A stretch of 64,000 bases of DNA from Desulfosarcina ovata subsp. ovata (GTDB lineage: Bacteria > Desulfobacterota > Desulfobacteria > Desulfobacterales > Desulfosarcinaceae): contig NZ_AP021879.1 in assembly GCF_009689005.1 (NCBI RefSeq), positions 1,054,001 through 1,118,000 on the forward strand. The letters run 5' to 3'. A program made the position numbers and the translations under genes. The notes under the pieces are model-generated. The model saw only the letters and a list, made by a program, of their open reading frames with translations, was not told the origin of the DNA and did not search any database. This document shows positions 17,368-27,146 of this stretch, one piece after another; the stretch's first letter is position 1, and every line of letters starts with the position of its first letter.

Positions 17368-17405
17368 TTTCTGTTTATCATGAAAATTCCGCTACGGAGG
17401 CATCC

Positions 17406-20219
17406 ATGGATTACAAGAAGACCTTGAATCTTCCAAATACCGGCTTTCCCATGAAAGCCAACCTGGCCGCAAAAGAACCCAACCAGCTGAGCGCCTGGGA
17501 AAGCGAAGGGCTTTACCCGCGCATCCGCGAAATGTCCAAGGGCCGGCCCCAGTTTATCCTGCACGATGGCCCGCCATACGCCAACGGCCACATCCACATC
17601 GGTACGGCCCTGAACAAAATCCTCAAAGACATCATCATCCGCTCACGGCAGATGGCCGGCTTCGACGCCCCCTATGTTCCGGGCTGGGACTGCCACGGCC
17701 TGCCCATCGAGCACAATGTGGACAAGGAGCTGGGTTCCAAGAAAAAGGAGATGACCCAGGCCCAGGTGCGCCGCCAGTGCCGGGTCTACGCTGAGAAGTT
17801 CATCGATATCCAGCGAAACGAATTCAAGCGCCTGGGCGTGATGGGCGAGTGGGACAATCCCTACCTGACCATGAACTACCCGTACGAGGCGACCATCGCC
17901 AAGGAGTGCTGCAAGTTCGCCCTGGACGGCAGCCTTTTTCGCAGCAAGAAGCCGATCCACTGGTGCTGCAGCTGCAAAACGGCGCTGGCCGAAGCCGAGA
18001 TCGAATATCACGACGAAACCTCGCCGTCGGTCTATGTCAAGTTCGCCCTAAAGGACGACCCGGCCCAGATCGATGACCGGCTGGCCGGGCGGAACGTGGC
18101 CGTGGTGATCTGGACCACCACCCCCTGGACCCTGCCGGCCAACCTGGCCGTGGCCCTGCATCCCGATTTCGACTACGCGGCCGTGGAGGTCGACGGTGGT
18201 CAGGTGCTGATCCTGGCCCGGGAACTGGTCGACGACTGCATGAAAATTTTCGGTTTCGCCGACTACCGCATCCTGGCCGAATTCAAGGCCGGCGCCCTGG
18301 AAAACAAACGCTGCCAACACCCCTTCTACGACCGTGATTCGCTGATCATCCTGGGCGATCACGTGACCCTCGAGGCGGGCACCGGATGCGTTCACACCGC
18401 CCCCGGTCACGGCCGGGAGGACTACGACGTGGGACTGCAGTATGGCCTGGACGCCTACTCGCCGGTCAACGACAACGGCGTCTTCACCGATGACGTCAAG
18501 CTGTTCGCCGGCCAGTTCGTCTTCAAGGCCAATGACGCCATCAACCAGACCCTGGCCGACAGGGGTGTGCTGCTGGCCAAGACCGACATCGCCCACAGCT
18601 ACCCGCACTGCTGGCGCTGCAAACGGCCGGTGATTTTCCGGGCCACGCCCCAGTGGTTCATCTCCATGGAGAAGACCGGGCTGCGCAAGAAGGCCCTCGA
18701 AGAGATCGACCAGGTGCAGTGGATTCCCCATTGGGGCCGTGAACGCATCTTCGGCATGATCGAAAACCGGCCGGACTGGTGCGTCTCCCGCCAACGCGCC
18801 TGGGGTGTGCCGATCACCGTTTTCATCTGCGAGAAATGCGATACGGTGCACATGGACGAGGCGACCATGAACCACATCCACGATCAGTTCGCCGCCCATG
18901 GGGCCGACGTGTGGTTCGAAAAGGATGTTCACGAACTGATGCCCGAAGGCGCGGTGTGCAAGCACTGCGGCCACACCGGGTTTACCAAGGAAGACGACAT
19001 CCTGGACGTGTGGTTCGATTCGGGCGTCAGCCAGGCCGCCGTTGTCGAGGCGCGCGATTACCTGCGCTGGCCGGCCGATCTCTACCTGGAGGGCAGTGAC
19101 CAGCACCGCGGCTGGTTCCACAGCGCCCTGCTCACTGCCGTTGGCACCCGCGGCAAAGCGCCTTACAAGGCCGTACTGACCCACGGATTCGTGGTCGATG
19201 CCGAGGGCAAAAAGATGTCCAAATCCCTGGGCAACGTGGTGGCCCCCAAGGCGGTCATCGACAAGTACGGTGCCGAGATCCTGCGCATGTGGGTGTCGGC
19301 CTCGGATTACCGTGACGATGTGCGCATCTCCGACACCATCCTCAAACAACTCAGCGACGCCTATCGCCGGATCCGCAACACCAGCCGGTTCATCCTAGGC
19401 AACCTGAGCGATTTTGCCCCCCGGGACGATGCGCTGCCCGTCGATCAGATGCTGGAGATCGACCGCTTCGCCCTGCACAAGCTCCAGGGGCTGATCGATC
19501 GCGCCCTCAAGGCCTACGACACCTACGAGTTCCACGTGATCTACCACCGGCTGTACAACTACTGTACCGTGGATCTCTCCTCCTTTTACCTGGATATCCT
19601 CAAGGACCGGCTCTACACCAGTCCGCCGGCATCCCGGGAGCGGCGCAGCGCCCAGACGGCCATGTACGCCATCCTGGATGCCATGGCCCGCATCATGGCA
19701 CCGATCATGCCGTTCACGGCGGAAGAGATCTGGAAGCACATGCCGGCCATGCCGGGCAAGGCCGAAAGTATCCATCTGGTGGAATTTCCCAAGGTGGACG
19801 CCGGGCTCACAGACGATGCACTGGCCGCCAAATGGGAGACCCTGATCAATGTGCGCGCCGAAGTGACCAAGGCCCTTGAGAAGGCCCGTGCCGAAAAGGT
19901 GATCGGCCACAGCCTGGATGCCGCGGTCACCGTCGGGCTCTCGGACGACCTTTACACGGTCATGGCCGACTTTGCACCCGACCTGCGCACCATCCTGATC
20001 GTTTCCGGGGCTGAGATGGTCCAGGCGGAACTGGCCGGTGCCTACAAGGGCCAGGAGACCGAAGGCGTCTGGGTACAGGTGGCCTCGGCCGGTGGAGAGA
20101 AGTGCCAGCGCTGCTGGGTCCATGACGACAGTGTGGGCACCATCGCCGACCATCCGACCATCTGCTGTCGCTGCAGGGATGCCCTGACGCAGATCGACCT
20201 TGCCGGTACGGGAGCCTAA
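17406..20219 (+). CDS. ileS: Isoleucine--tRNA ligase
   Basis: A 937-residue class I aminoacyl-tRNA synthetase of the bacterial type. The HIGH-type signature is in '[12 protein letters not shown]', the editing (CP1) domain includes '[13 protein letters not shown]', and KMSKS lies at 603-607. The C-terminal zinc finger has two cysteine pairs, 'CQRCW' and 'CCRCRDAL'. The enzyme charges tRNA-Ile and hydrolyses mischarged Val-tRNA-Ile in the cytoplasm. CGGAGG precedes the ATG at good spacing. lspA begins 10 bp after the stop, the ileS-lspA pairing common across proteobacteria. Confidence 0.97.
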   Translation: MDYKKTLNLPNTGFPMKANLAAKEPNQLSAWESEGLYPRIREMSKGRPQFILHDGPPYANGHIHIGTALNKILKDIIIRSRQMAGFDAPYVPGWDCHGLPIEHNVDKELGSKKKEMTQAQVRRQCRVYAEKFIDIQRNEFKRLGVMGEWDNPYLTMNYPYEATIAKECCKFALDGSLFRSKKPIHWCCSCKTALAEAEIEYHDETSPSVYVKFALKDDPAQIDDRLAGRNVAVVIWTTTPWTLPANLAVALHPDFDYAAVEVDGGQVLILARELVDDCMKIFGFADYRILAEFKAGALENKRCQHPFYDRDSLIILGDHVTLEAGTGCVHTAPGHGREDYDVGLQYGLDAYSPVNDNGVFTDDVKLFAGQFVFKANDAINQTLADRGVLLAKTDIAHSYPHCWRCKRPVIFRATPQWFISMEKTGLRKKALEEIDQVQWIPHWGRERIFGMIENRPDWCVSRQRAWGVPITVFICEKCDTVHMDEATMNHIHDQFAAHGADVWFEKDVHELMPEGAVCKHCGHTGFTKEDDILDVWFDSGVSQAAVVEARDYLRWPADLYLEGSDQHRGWFHSALLTAVGTRGKAPYKAVLTHGFVVDAEGKKMSKSLGNVVAPKAVIDKYGAEILRMWVSASDYRDDVRISDTILKQLSDAYRRIRNTSRFILGNLSDFAPRDDALPVDQMLEIDRFALHKLQGLIDRALKAYDTYEFHVIYHRLYNYCTVDLSSFYLDILKDRLYTSPPASRERRSAQTAMYAILDAMARIMAPIMPFTAEEIWKHMPAMPGKAESIHLVEFPKVDAGLTDDALAAKWETLINVRAEVTKALEKARAEKVIGHSLDAAVTVGLSDDLYTVMADFAPDLRTILIVSGAEMVQAELAGAYKGQETEGVWVQVASAGGEKCQRCWVHDDSVGTIADHPTICCRCRDALTQIDLAGTGA

Positions 20220-20229
20220 TGGGCCTTCG

Positions 20230-20799
20230 ATGAACAATAACAGCGCAAAAATGGCGGCCCGATCCGGTAACGCGTCGGGCCGCTCGACAAAGCAGAGCGA
20301 CGGCCGGCCCCGTTTGCCTTCCCTGGGGGCGCGGGCGTTCGTCATGACTGCCGCTCTGGTGGTGATCCTGGATCAGATCACCAAGCTGCTGGTGCTCGGC
20401 GGGGTGCCGTTGTATCACCGCATCCGCGTGATCCCCGGATTCTTCGACCTGACCCATATCCGCAATCCCGGCGGCGCTTTCGGCTTCATGGCCGCCGGCA
20501 GCCCGGGGCTTCGCAACCTGCTTTTTATCGGGGTCTCGGCCATCGCCATGGGGATGATCGTCTACTTCTACCGCATGACCCCCAGAACCCATGCCTGGCT
20601 GGCATCGGCCCTGGCCATGATTTTCGGCGGTGCCGTGGGCAACCTCATCGACCGTCTGCGGTTCGGCGAAGTGATCGATTTTCTCGACCTCTACGTGGGC
20701 GCCTACCACTGGCCGGCGTTCAACGTGGCCGACAGCGCCATCACCATCGGGATTACCATCTTCATCGCCCATGTGGTGCTGGGGAAGATGCCGGAATAG
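20230..20799 (+). CDS. lspA: Lipoprotein signal peptidase (signal peptidase II)
   Basis: A 189-residue inner-membrane aspartyl protease that removes the signal peptide from diacylglyceryl-prolipoproteins. Four membrane segments are evident after a basic 40-residue N-terminal extension. Family motifs include 'HIRNPGGAFGF', 'GAVGNLIDRLRFGEVIDFL' (first catalytic Asp) and 'FNVADSAITIG' (second catalytic Asp). The start at 20230 gives a longer N-terminus than usual for LspA (about 160 residues); an ATG at 20344 is an alternative just before the first membrane segment. It follows ileS closely and would serve the lipoproteins seen in this window. Confidence 0.93.
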   Translation: MNNNSAKMAARSGNASGRSTKQSDGRPRLPSLGARAFVMTAALVVILDQITKLLVLGGVPLYHRIRVIPGFFDLTHIRNPGGAFGFMAAGSPGLRNLLFIGVSAIAMGMIVYFYRMTPRTHAWLASALAMIFGGAVGNLIDRLRFGEVIDFLDLYVGAYHWPAFNVADSAITIGITIFIAHVVLGKMPE

Positions 20800-20868
20800 A
20801 TGCCGAAAAACGGCAGTACCGATTTTATCCTAACATCTTTCAGCCTTCAGGCTGTTCGTTTCTAAGTT

Positions 20869-22302
20869 ATGCCCACCATCGCCTACCATGATTTTGCCGA
20901 TTACCTGAACCGGGCCACGGCTGCCGAGTGGCCGGCGGTAACGCTGGTCTGCGGTGAGGAGATGCTGTGCAAAAAGGCCTTTGACGGGGTGCTGGACCGG
21001 CTGCTTCCCGAAGCGCAGCGCACCATGGCCCTGGAACGCTTCGACGGTGGTGAGGATAACCTTGCCGGTGTCCTTTCCAGCCTGAATACCTACGCCCTGC
21101 TGACCAGCAGCAAGGTGGTGGTGCTGCAAGACGCCCGGCTGTTTTACTCGGCCAAGGCCCAGCAGGCACTGCGCGAGAAGATGACCCAGGCGGCCCGCAG
21201 CGGCGAAATGAAAAAGGCGTCGCGGCCTTTTCTGAACCTCCTGGCCCTTTGCGGGCTGACTTTCGACGACCTAAAAACCGCCACCGCCCGCAGGAAAGTG
21301 GTCGACGATGAGGCCGGCGAGGCGCCACCCTGGCTGGTTCAGCTGATCGACTACTGCCGTGAAAACAGTCTGCGCATCCCGGACAAAAAGGATGATGCCG
21401 ATTTGCTTAAAACGGCCATGCAGAAAGGGTTTCCCGACGGCCACCGGCTGGTGATCACCACCGATTTCGTGGATCGCCGCAAGGCGTTGTTCAAAGCCAT
21501 CGACGAAACCGGCCTGGTGGTGGACTGTGCGGTCCCCAAAGGAGAAACGCGCGCCGACCGTATGGCCCAGGACCAGGTGATGCAGACGGCCATCGCCGAG
21601 GCCCTCCATCCGGCGGAAAAGCGGATGGCCGGCGATGCCCGTCAACGCCTGATCCAATGGACCGGGTTTGACCTGCGCACCCTTTCCGGAAACCTGGAAA
21701 AACTGATCAATTTTGTCGGCGACCGCCAGACCATCACGGATGCCGACGTGACCGCCGTGCTCCAGCGCACGCGCAAAGACCCCATCTTCGAATTCACCAG
21801 CGCCATTGCCGACAAGGATCTGTCGGCCAGCCTCTTCTACCTGCACAGCCTGCTGGAAGAGGGCATGCATCCCCTGCAACTGCTGGCCGCGGCGGCCAAC
21901 CAGATCCGCCGGCTGCTGCTGGCCAGGGATTTTGTCGAACGCGACCAGGGACGCACCTGGAACGACAAGATGTCTTTTCCGCAATTCAAAGGGGCCGCGT
22001 TCAAGGCGGTTCAGGCCGATGATGCGGCTTTTGCGTCACTGATCGACGGATGGGCGGCAACGCTCAATCCCCCGGCAGAAGGCAAAAAACGCAAAAGCAC
22101 CGCCACCAGCGACCTGGTGCTGGCGAAAAACCCCAAAAGCCCGTTCCCTGTTTTTCAAACCCTGAAAAAAGCGAGCCGATTTTCGCTGCCGGCCCTCAAG
22201 GCCGCCATGGTCGATTTGAGCGTGACCGACCGGCGCATGAAATCCACTGGACAGAACCCACGCACCCTGTTGGAGGCGTTTCTGCTCCGCTTTTGTCGTT
22301 GA
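20869..22302 (+). CDS. holA: DNA polymerase III subunit delta, enlarged form
   Basis: A 477-residue protein with HolA features: an AAA+-like N-terminus containing 'AVTLVCGEEMLCKKAF', a central 'LQRTRKDPIFEFTSAIADKD' region, and helical C-terminal segments 'LLEEGMHPLQLLAAAANQIRRLLLARDF'. Delta opens the beta sliding clamp during clamp loading. The protein is well above the usual ~340 residues. Extra sequence lies roughly at residues 105-165 in the AAA+ part and 395-430 near the C-terminus, the latter Lys-rich. No strong ribosome-binding site precedes the ATG. A small hairpin (CAGCC-TTCA-GGCTG) separates it from lspA. Confidence 0.85.
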   Translation: MPTIAYHDFADYLNRATAAEWPAVTLVCGEEMLCKKAFDGVLDRLLPEAQRTMALERFDGGEDNLAGVLSSLNTYALLTSSKVVVLQDARLFYSAKAQQALREKMTQAARSGEMKKASRPFLNLLALCGLTFDDLKTATARRKVVDDEAGEAPPWLVQLIDYCRENSLRIPDKKDDADLLKTAMQKGFPDGHRLVITTDFVDRRKALFKAIDETGLVVDCAVPKGETRADRMAQDQVMQTAIAEALHPAEKRMAGDARQRLIQWTGFDLRTLSGNLEKLINFVGDRQTITDADVTAVLQRTRKDPIFEFTSAIADKDLSASLFYLHSLLEEGMHPLQLLAAAANQIRRLLLARDFVERDQGRTWNDKMSFPQFKGAAFKAVQADDAAFASLIDGWAATLNPPAEGKKRKSTATSDLVLAKNPKSPFPVFQTLKKASRFSLPALKAAMVDLSVTDRRMKSTGQNPRTLLEAFLLRFCR

Positions 22303-22332
22303 TCCATGTCAATCACCACAGTGAGGTGACCC

Positions 22333-22542
22333 ATGGGGTTCCTGAAAAATCAGCAGATCAAAATGGCCATGCGCCTGTTGGCCTGGCAGTACACCAAAGC
22401 CGACAGCCCCCCTCCGGACAACACGCAATTGGAGCGGCAGGCCCGCCATCTGGTGGATGAGGCCCATCGCATTGCCCGGCAACGGGGCGGTAACGTGCTG
22501 GCTATTTTAAAGGAAATGGTTACCGATGCCCGCCGGCGGTGA
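22333..22542 (+). CDS. Small conserved-looking hypothetical protein
   Basis: A 69-residue, mostly helical, basic protein: 'KMAMRLLAWQYTKADSPPPDNTQLERQARHLVDEAHRIARQRGG...'. It begins with an ATG preceded by GAGGTGA at normal spacing, and has no signal peptide or membrane segment. It lies 30 bp after holA and could be cotranscribed. I do not recognise a family; codon use and the good ribosome-binding site argue that it is real. Confidence 0.65.
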   Translation: MGFLKNQQIKMAMRLLAWQYTKADSPPPDNTQLERQARHLVDEAHRIARQRGGNVLAILKEMVTDARRR

Positions 22543-22701
22543 CTCTGCACGCACCGTCCACCCATTGTCGCGTTCCCGCATGACATGATGGGAAAATGGC
22601 GTTGAAAAAGCAGGGGGCCCGTGCTAACACGTCACTCAATCCACTTCGGGGCCCAACCCCCAAGCCAACCCACCCAATCGGCACACAAAAGGAGGAGTTC
22701 T

Positions 22702-23874
22702 ATGCGTAAATTTTCAGTTGGTCTCGTGTTATTTCTGGCGGCGGCAATGGTGTTCACCTTTGCGGCGATCGATGCCGACGCAGCGGACACCATCAAGATC
22801 GGATTCAACATCCCCCTGACCGGCGACAATCCCGACGTGGGGGCCTCATCCAAGAACTCTGCGGAAATGTATCTGAAAAAAAAACCCAAAATCGAGGTGG
22901 GTGGGAAATCCTACGACTTAACGTTCATTTTCGATGATAACGAATACAAGGCCGAATCCGCCGTCAAGGTGAGTACCAAACTGATTACCGAAGAAGGGGT
23001 GCTGGGCATTATCGGGCCGCAGTCCTCAAGCCAGGCCGTGCCGGCCGGCGATGTGGCCAACAACTATGCCACGCCCATGATCAGCCCCTGGTCCACCAAC
23101 CCCAACACCACCCTGGATCGCCCCTATGTCTTTCGCGGCTGTTTCCTGGATCCTTTCCAGGGACCGGTGTCGGCCAATTTCGCCACCGATGAACTCAGCG
23201 CAAAAAAGGCGGCCGTGATCTACGATATCGCCGCCGACTATCCCAAAGGGCTGGCCGAATTCTTCAAGGCAGCGTTTGAAGGGATCCACGGCCCCGGTTC
23301 GGTCGTGGCCTTTGAGAGTTTTACCACCGGCGACAAGGACTTCTCCGCCCAAATGACCAATATCATGATGTCCGGCGCCGATGTGGTCTTCGTTCCCCAG
23401 TATTACAGCGAAGTTCCCCTGATCGTTCGCGCAGCCAAGGAGATGGGCTGGACCAAACCGATCCTCGGCTCCGACAGCTGGGGCAGCGGCGATCTGATGG
23501 GCCTGTGCGGGGATGACTGCAAGGGCTACTACTTCTCGACCCACTACGCTGCGGCCGGCGCAAAAGGTGAGACCAAGGCATTTATCGACGAGTACACCGC
23601 CACCTACGGCAAAACCCCCGACGATGTCGCCGCCCTCACCTGGGACGCCCTGGGACTGATGATCCAGGCCATCAAAAACACCGGCGGCCTTTCGGGCGAC
23701 ATCAAAGCCGACCGCACCAAAGTCAAGGATGCCCTGGCTTCCATCCAGAATTTTCCGGGGATTACCGGCGGCATGACCTTCACCGCCGACGGTGACCCCA
23801 AAAAATGTGCCGTGGTGGTCAAGATCAACGACGCGGGCCAGTTTGAATTCTTCAAGTCGGTCTGTCCCAAATAA
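22702..23874 (+). CDS. livK: Branched-chain amino-acid ABC transporter substrate-binding protein
   Basis: A 390-residue periplasmic binding protein of the Leu/Ile/Val type. A signal peptide spans about residues 1-26 (ending 'DADA|ADTIK'). The mature start 'IKIGFNIPLTGDNPDVG' and the 'GIIGPQSSSQAVPAGDVANN' ligand-site region are characteristic. AGGAGG sits 6 nt before the ATG. It leads the liv operon, separated from livH by 165 bp that include a strong hairpin, so this gene is probably made in excess over the membrane components. Ligand could be branched-chain or other hydrophobic amino acids, or amides. Confidence 0.92.
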   Translation: MRKFSVGLVLFLAAAMVFTFAAIDADAADTIKIGFNIPLTGDNPDVGASSKNSAEMYLKKKPKIEVGGKSYDLTFIFDDNEYKAESAVKVSTKLITEEGVLGIIGPQSSSQAVPAGDVANNYATPMISPWSTNPNTTLDRPYVFRGCFLDPFQGPVSANFATDELSAKKAAVIYDIAADYPKGLAEFFKAAFEGIHGPGSVVAFESFTTGDKDFSAQMTNIMMSGADVVFVPQYYSEVPLIVRAAKEMGWTKPILGSDSWGSGDLMGLCGDDCKGYYFSTHYAAAGAKGETKAFIDEYTATYGKTPDDVAALTWDALGLMIQAIKNTGGLSGDIKADRTKVKDALASIQNFPGITGGMTFTADGDPKKCAVVVKINDAGQFEFFKSVCPK

Positions 23875-23946
23875 ATCAATCGCGCCAACCATTATTGTGA
23901 CACCCCGGCGGTCCGTTGCGATCATGAATCGGGCCGCCGGCCAAAC

Positions 23947-23984
23947 GGAAAAGGGAACGGGCATGCCTGTTTCCCTTTCCTTTT
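23947..23984 (+). terminator. Hairpin between livK and livH
   Basis: A nearly perfect palindrome around GGCATGCC with GGAAAAGGG / CCCTTTCC arms, followed by TTTT. It probably terminates part of the transcription after livK and stabilises that mRNA, a familiar way to raise binding protein over permease. Confidence 0.7.
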
Positions 23985-24039
23985 ACGGGGTCGCGGGAAA
24001 AAAAGTGTTGTCCCACGACCCGAATGGGAGTCTTTTTCC

Positions 24040-25005
24040 ATGACCCTTAACTTTCTGATGCAGAACCTGATCAATGCCCTGCAGTGGGGCAGTTTCTACG
24101 CCCTGATCGCCCTGGGGTACTCTATGGTGTACAGCATCCTGATGCTCTTCAACTTCGCCCATGGGGATATCTTCATGGTGGGCGCTTACATCGGCCTGGG
24201 TGTGGCCCTGGGGCTGCTCTCCCTCTTCGGCACGGGTGCGGCGGCCATTCTGCCCGGCTGGCTACTGCTGGTGTTGACCATTCTGATTTCCATGTTCCTG
24301 ACCGCTTTCGTGGGAATCATCGTCGAACGGGTCGGGTACCGCCCCCTGCGCGAGGCCCCGCGGGCCTCGGCGGCCATTACCGGCCTGATGATCGGCATCA
24401 TTCTGGAGACGTCCAATATTCTCTTTCTCGGCGGGTCGCGCCTCAAGTTTCCGCAACTGATTCAATCGGTCACCTACAACATCGGCGGGGTCTATGTGAC
24501 CAACAAGAAGATCATGATCGTGCTGGTCTCCATCGGCCTGATGCTGGCCCTGCACCAGTTGATCTCGCACACCAAGTGGGGCATGGCCATGCGCGCCATG
24601 GCCTACGACTACGTGGTCGTGCCCCTGGTGGGGGTGCCCATGAACACCATCGCGGCCATGACCTTTGCCATCGGATCGGCCCTGGCCGCGGCGGCCGGGA
24701 TCCTTTTCGGCCTGGCCTATCCGGTTCTGGATCCCTATATGGGCGTCAGCTTCGGCTGGAAAGCATTCGTGGCGGCGATTTTGGGTGGACGGGGATCGAT
24801 CATGGGCGCCTGTATCGCCGGGTTCATGCTCGGGTTCATCGAAATCATGACCGTGCCGGCGATCCAGATCATGAACCGGCTCTTCTCGCTCAACATCGGC
24901 TCCAACCTGAGGGATCTGATCGCCTACTCCATCGTTCTGGTGATCCTGATTTTCCGGCCCCACGGGCTGTTTGGACAGGCGTACAGCGCCAAGCTACGAC
25001 TCTAA
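24040..25005 (+). CDS. livH: Branched-chain amino-acid ABC transporter permease LivH
   Basis: A 321-residue inner-membrane protein with about eight hydrophobic segments. It carries the LivH start 'LQWGSFYALIALGYSMVYSI', the 'FAHGDIFMVGAYIG' segment and the cytoplasmic coupling stretch 'RAMAYDYVVVPLVGVPMN'. The EAA-like region 'AFVAAILGGRGSIMGA' contacts the ATPases. It forms the channel with LivM. The gene ends 22 bp before livM. Confidence 0.93.
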   Translation: MTLNFLMQNLINALQWGSFYALIALGYSMVYSILMLFNFAHGDIFMVGAYIGLGVALGLLSLFGTGAAAILPGWLLLVLTILISMFLTAFVGIIVERVGYRPLREAPRASAAITGLMIGIILETSNILFLGGSRLKFPQLIQSVTYNIGGVYVTNKKIMIVLVSIGLMLALHQLISHTKWGMAMRAMAYDYVVVPLVGVPMNTIAAMTFAIGSALAAAAGILFGLAYPVLDPYMGVSFGWKAFVAAILGGRGSIMGACIAGFMLGFIEIMTVPAIQIMNRLFSLNIGSNLRDLIAYSIVLVILIFRPHGLFGQAYSAKLRL

Positions 25006-25027
25006 TTGCGGACAAGGACGTTTTCCC

Positions 25028-26371
25028 ATGGATCAAACAGCTACCCTGCATCCGACCGAAGGCATGTTTTTGCGCATCGGTCATTTTTTCAAACCCGTGC
25101 CGCTCATGGGCTACCTGGCCGGTTTCCTGGTCTGCGTCCTCTGGGAACAGATGGCCGGTGACGGGCTCTCCGCCATCCTGGGCCTGCCCAAAATGCCGGT
25201 GCTCTTCGGCATTCTGACGATCTTCAAGGTGGTGGCCGGCGTCGTCAATCTGCTCATCAAGGGGGATGCCTTTGACTGGGCCACCCTCGTGCAGATTCCC
25301 ACTGCGCTCGTTTATCTGACGGTCATCTACCTGGTACCGCTGACGCTGGTCTGCCGGCTGTCGGTCAAACCGGCCAACGCCCTGGCGCGTTTCCTCCAGG
25401 GGTTTCCGCTGATTGTCACCGCGCTGGTCCAGCTGGGCCTGATGTACGCGGTGCTGCACATCTGGGCCGGGGTGAGCGACTACCGGCTGATCACCCTCAA
25501 ACTGACCCTGATCGCCGTACTGTTTACCCTGAGCCTGAATATCATCAACGGATACATGGGCGAATTCTCCTGCTCCCACCCGGGTTTCATGGCCATTGGC
25601 GCCTACATGACCAGCCTCTTCACCGTGGGCCTGTTTACCAGTGACAAGGTGCTGGGCGATGCGGTCTTCAGCGTGGGTGCCGCCTATCTGTCGTTTCCGC
25701 TGGCCTTGATTTTCGGCGGCATCATGGCCGCCCTGGGCGCCCTGATCGTCGCCATTCCTTCGTTCAAAACCCGGGGAGACTACCTGGCCATCATCAGCCT
25801 GGCTTTTCTCTTCATCGTGAAGAGTTTCTTCGAGAACATGCAGTCCCTGGGCGGATCCCGCGGAATCGGCGGCCAGCCGAACTGGGCCACCTTGCCGGTC
25901 ATTTTTATCACCGTGGCTTTCGGCGTCTGGACGATCAACAATTTTGTCACCTCCACCATGGGCAAGGCCCTCAACGCGGTACGCGACGACGAAACCGCCG
26001 CCGAGGCCATGACCGTGGACACGCGCAAGACCAAGATGGCGGCCTTTCTGTTCGGCGCCTTCTGGGCCGGCGTGGCCGGCGGCCTGCTGGCCCATGTGCT
26101 GCGCTACGTCAACCCGGCCATGTTCAGCGTACAGAAACTGGCCGAGGTGCTGGCCATGGTCTATTTCGGCGGCCTCAATTCGGTTTACGGATCCATTGTG
26201 GGGGCGGTCTCGATCAGTCTGCTGGGCGAGGCCCTGCGGCCCCTGGAAATCCTCAAGTGGATCGTCATTCCGCTGCTGCTCATTCTGGTGATGGTCTACC
26301 GGCCCACCGGTCTCATCGCGTTCAAGGAATTCGATGTCCGCCAGGTGTTCGGGCCCAAGGAGGTGGACTGA
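25028..26371 (+). CDS. livM: Branched-chain amino-acid ABC transporter permease LivM
   Basis: A 447-residue membrane protein with ten or so hydrophobic stretches. The conserved half begins near residue 160 with 'TLSLNIINGYMGEFSCSHPGFMAIGAYMT', and 'KTRGDYLAIISLAFLFIVKSFFENM' and 'AEVLAMVYFGGLNSVYGSIVGA' are LivM signatures. The N-terminal ~150 residues are extra compared with short LivM proteins, as in E. coli LivM. AAGGAC precedes the ATG at 25028. livG follows almost directly, with its ATG one base after the livM stop. Confidence 0.92.
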   Translation: MDQTATLHPTEGMFLRIGHFFKPVPLMGYLAGFLVCVLWEQMAGDGLSAILGLPKMPVLFGILTIFKVVAGVVNLLIKGDAFDWATLVQIPTALVYLTVIYLVPLTLVCRLSVKPANALARFLQGFPLIVTALVQLGLMYAVLHIWAGVSDYRLITLKLTLIAVLFTLSLNIINGYMGEFSCSHPGFMAIGAYMTSLFTVGLFTSDKVLGDAVFSVGAAYLSFPLALIFGGIMAALGALIVAIPSFKTRGDYLAIISLAFLFIVKSFFENMQSLGGSRGIGGQPNWATLPVIFITVAFGVWTINNFVTSTMGKALNAVRDDETAAEAMTVDTRKTKMAAFLFGAFWAGVAGGLLAHVLRYVNPAMFSVQKLAEVLAMVYFGGLNSVYGSIVGAVSISLLGEALRPLEILKWIVIPLLLILVMVYRPTGLIAFKEFDVRQVFGPKEVD

Positions 26372-26372
26372 T

Positions 26373-27146
26373 ATGCCACTGCTTCACGTTACCGACATGA
26401 GTATCAATTTCGGCGGGCTGCAGGCGGTGGCCGACTACCACCTCAGCCTCGATCCCGGCCAGATCACCGGGCTGATCGGCCCCAACGGTGCCGGCAAAAC
26501 CACAATTTTCAACCTGATCACCGGCATCTACCGGCCCACAAAAGGCTCCGTGCAATTCGACGGGCAGGAGATCACCGGCAAGAAACCCAACGAGACCGCT
26601 GCCATGGGGCTGGCCCGTACCTTCCAGGAGATGAAGCTGTGGCGCCACATGACCGTGCTCGAGCATATCAAGATGGCTCGCTACTCAAAGCTTTCCTATG
26701 GCCTTCTGGGCGCGTTTCTGGACACGCCCCGGCGCCGGCGCGAAGAGCGCGAGGCCACGGAACTGTCCATGGAGTACCTCAAGATGTTTGCCGTGGACCA
26801 GTTCGCCGATCAGCTGGTGGTCAATCTGCCCTATGGGGCCCAGCGCCGGGTGGAGATGGCCCGCGCCATGGTCATCGAACCCAAGGTGTTGCTTCTGGAC
26901 GAGCCCACCGTGGGCATGACCCCGGACGAGATGATGGCCATGATCGAGGTGGTCAGAAAGGCTCACGAACGGTTCAACCTGGCCATTTTTCTGATCGAAC
27001 ACCGCCTCAAGGTGGTCCACGAGCTGTGCCAGCACGTTCAGGCCCTGGTGTTCGGCCGGGTGCTCGTGGAGGGCACCCCGGCGGACGTCCAAAACCATCC
27101 CAAGGTTATCGAGGCATACATCGGCGAACAGGAGGTGGAATTCTGA
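26373..27146 (+). CDS. livG: Branched-chain amino-acid ABC transporter ATPase LivG
   Basis: A 257-residue ATPase. Walker A is 'GPNGAGKTT', the LivG-type signature region is 'VVNLPYGAQRRVEMARAMV', and Walker B is 'VLLLDEPTVGM', followed by 'LIEHRLKVV' with the switch His. It powers import with LivF on the cytoplasmic side of LivH/LivM. AAGGAGG lies before the ATG. Its stop shares one base with the livF start (TGATG), indicating coupled translation and equal subunit supply. Confidence 0.95.
   Translation: MPLLHVTDMSINFGGLQAVADYHLSLDPGQITGLIGPNGAGKTTIFNLITGIYRPTKGSVQFDGQEITGKKPNETAAMGLARTFQEMKLWRHMTVLEHIKMARYSKLSYGLLGAFLDTPRRRREEREATELSMEYLKMFAVDQFADQLVVNLPYGAQRRVEMARAMVIEPKVLLLDEPTVGMTPDEMMAMIEVVRKAHERFNLAIFLIEHRLKVVHELCQHVQALVFGRVLVEGTPADVQNHPKVIEAYIGEQEVEF

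Noticed and set aside
17232-17405. T-box leader before ileS
   Set aside because: No T-box consensus or specifier stem could be seen; an ordinary promoter and ribosome-binding site explain the region.
18048-19349. A 433-codon frame antisense to ileS
   Set aside because: A mirror frame of a high-GC gene without domains or a start signal.
24084-25217. A 377-codon frame overlapping livH and the start of livM
   Set aside because: An Arg/Gly/His/Pro-rich out-of-frame shadow; livH and livM are clear transporter genes.
26639-27145. Upstream extension of the livF frame through livG
   Set aside because: Out-of-frame livG sequence; livF has its own ATG overlapping the livG stop.
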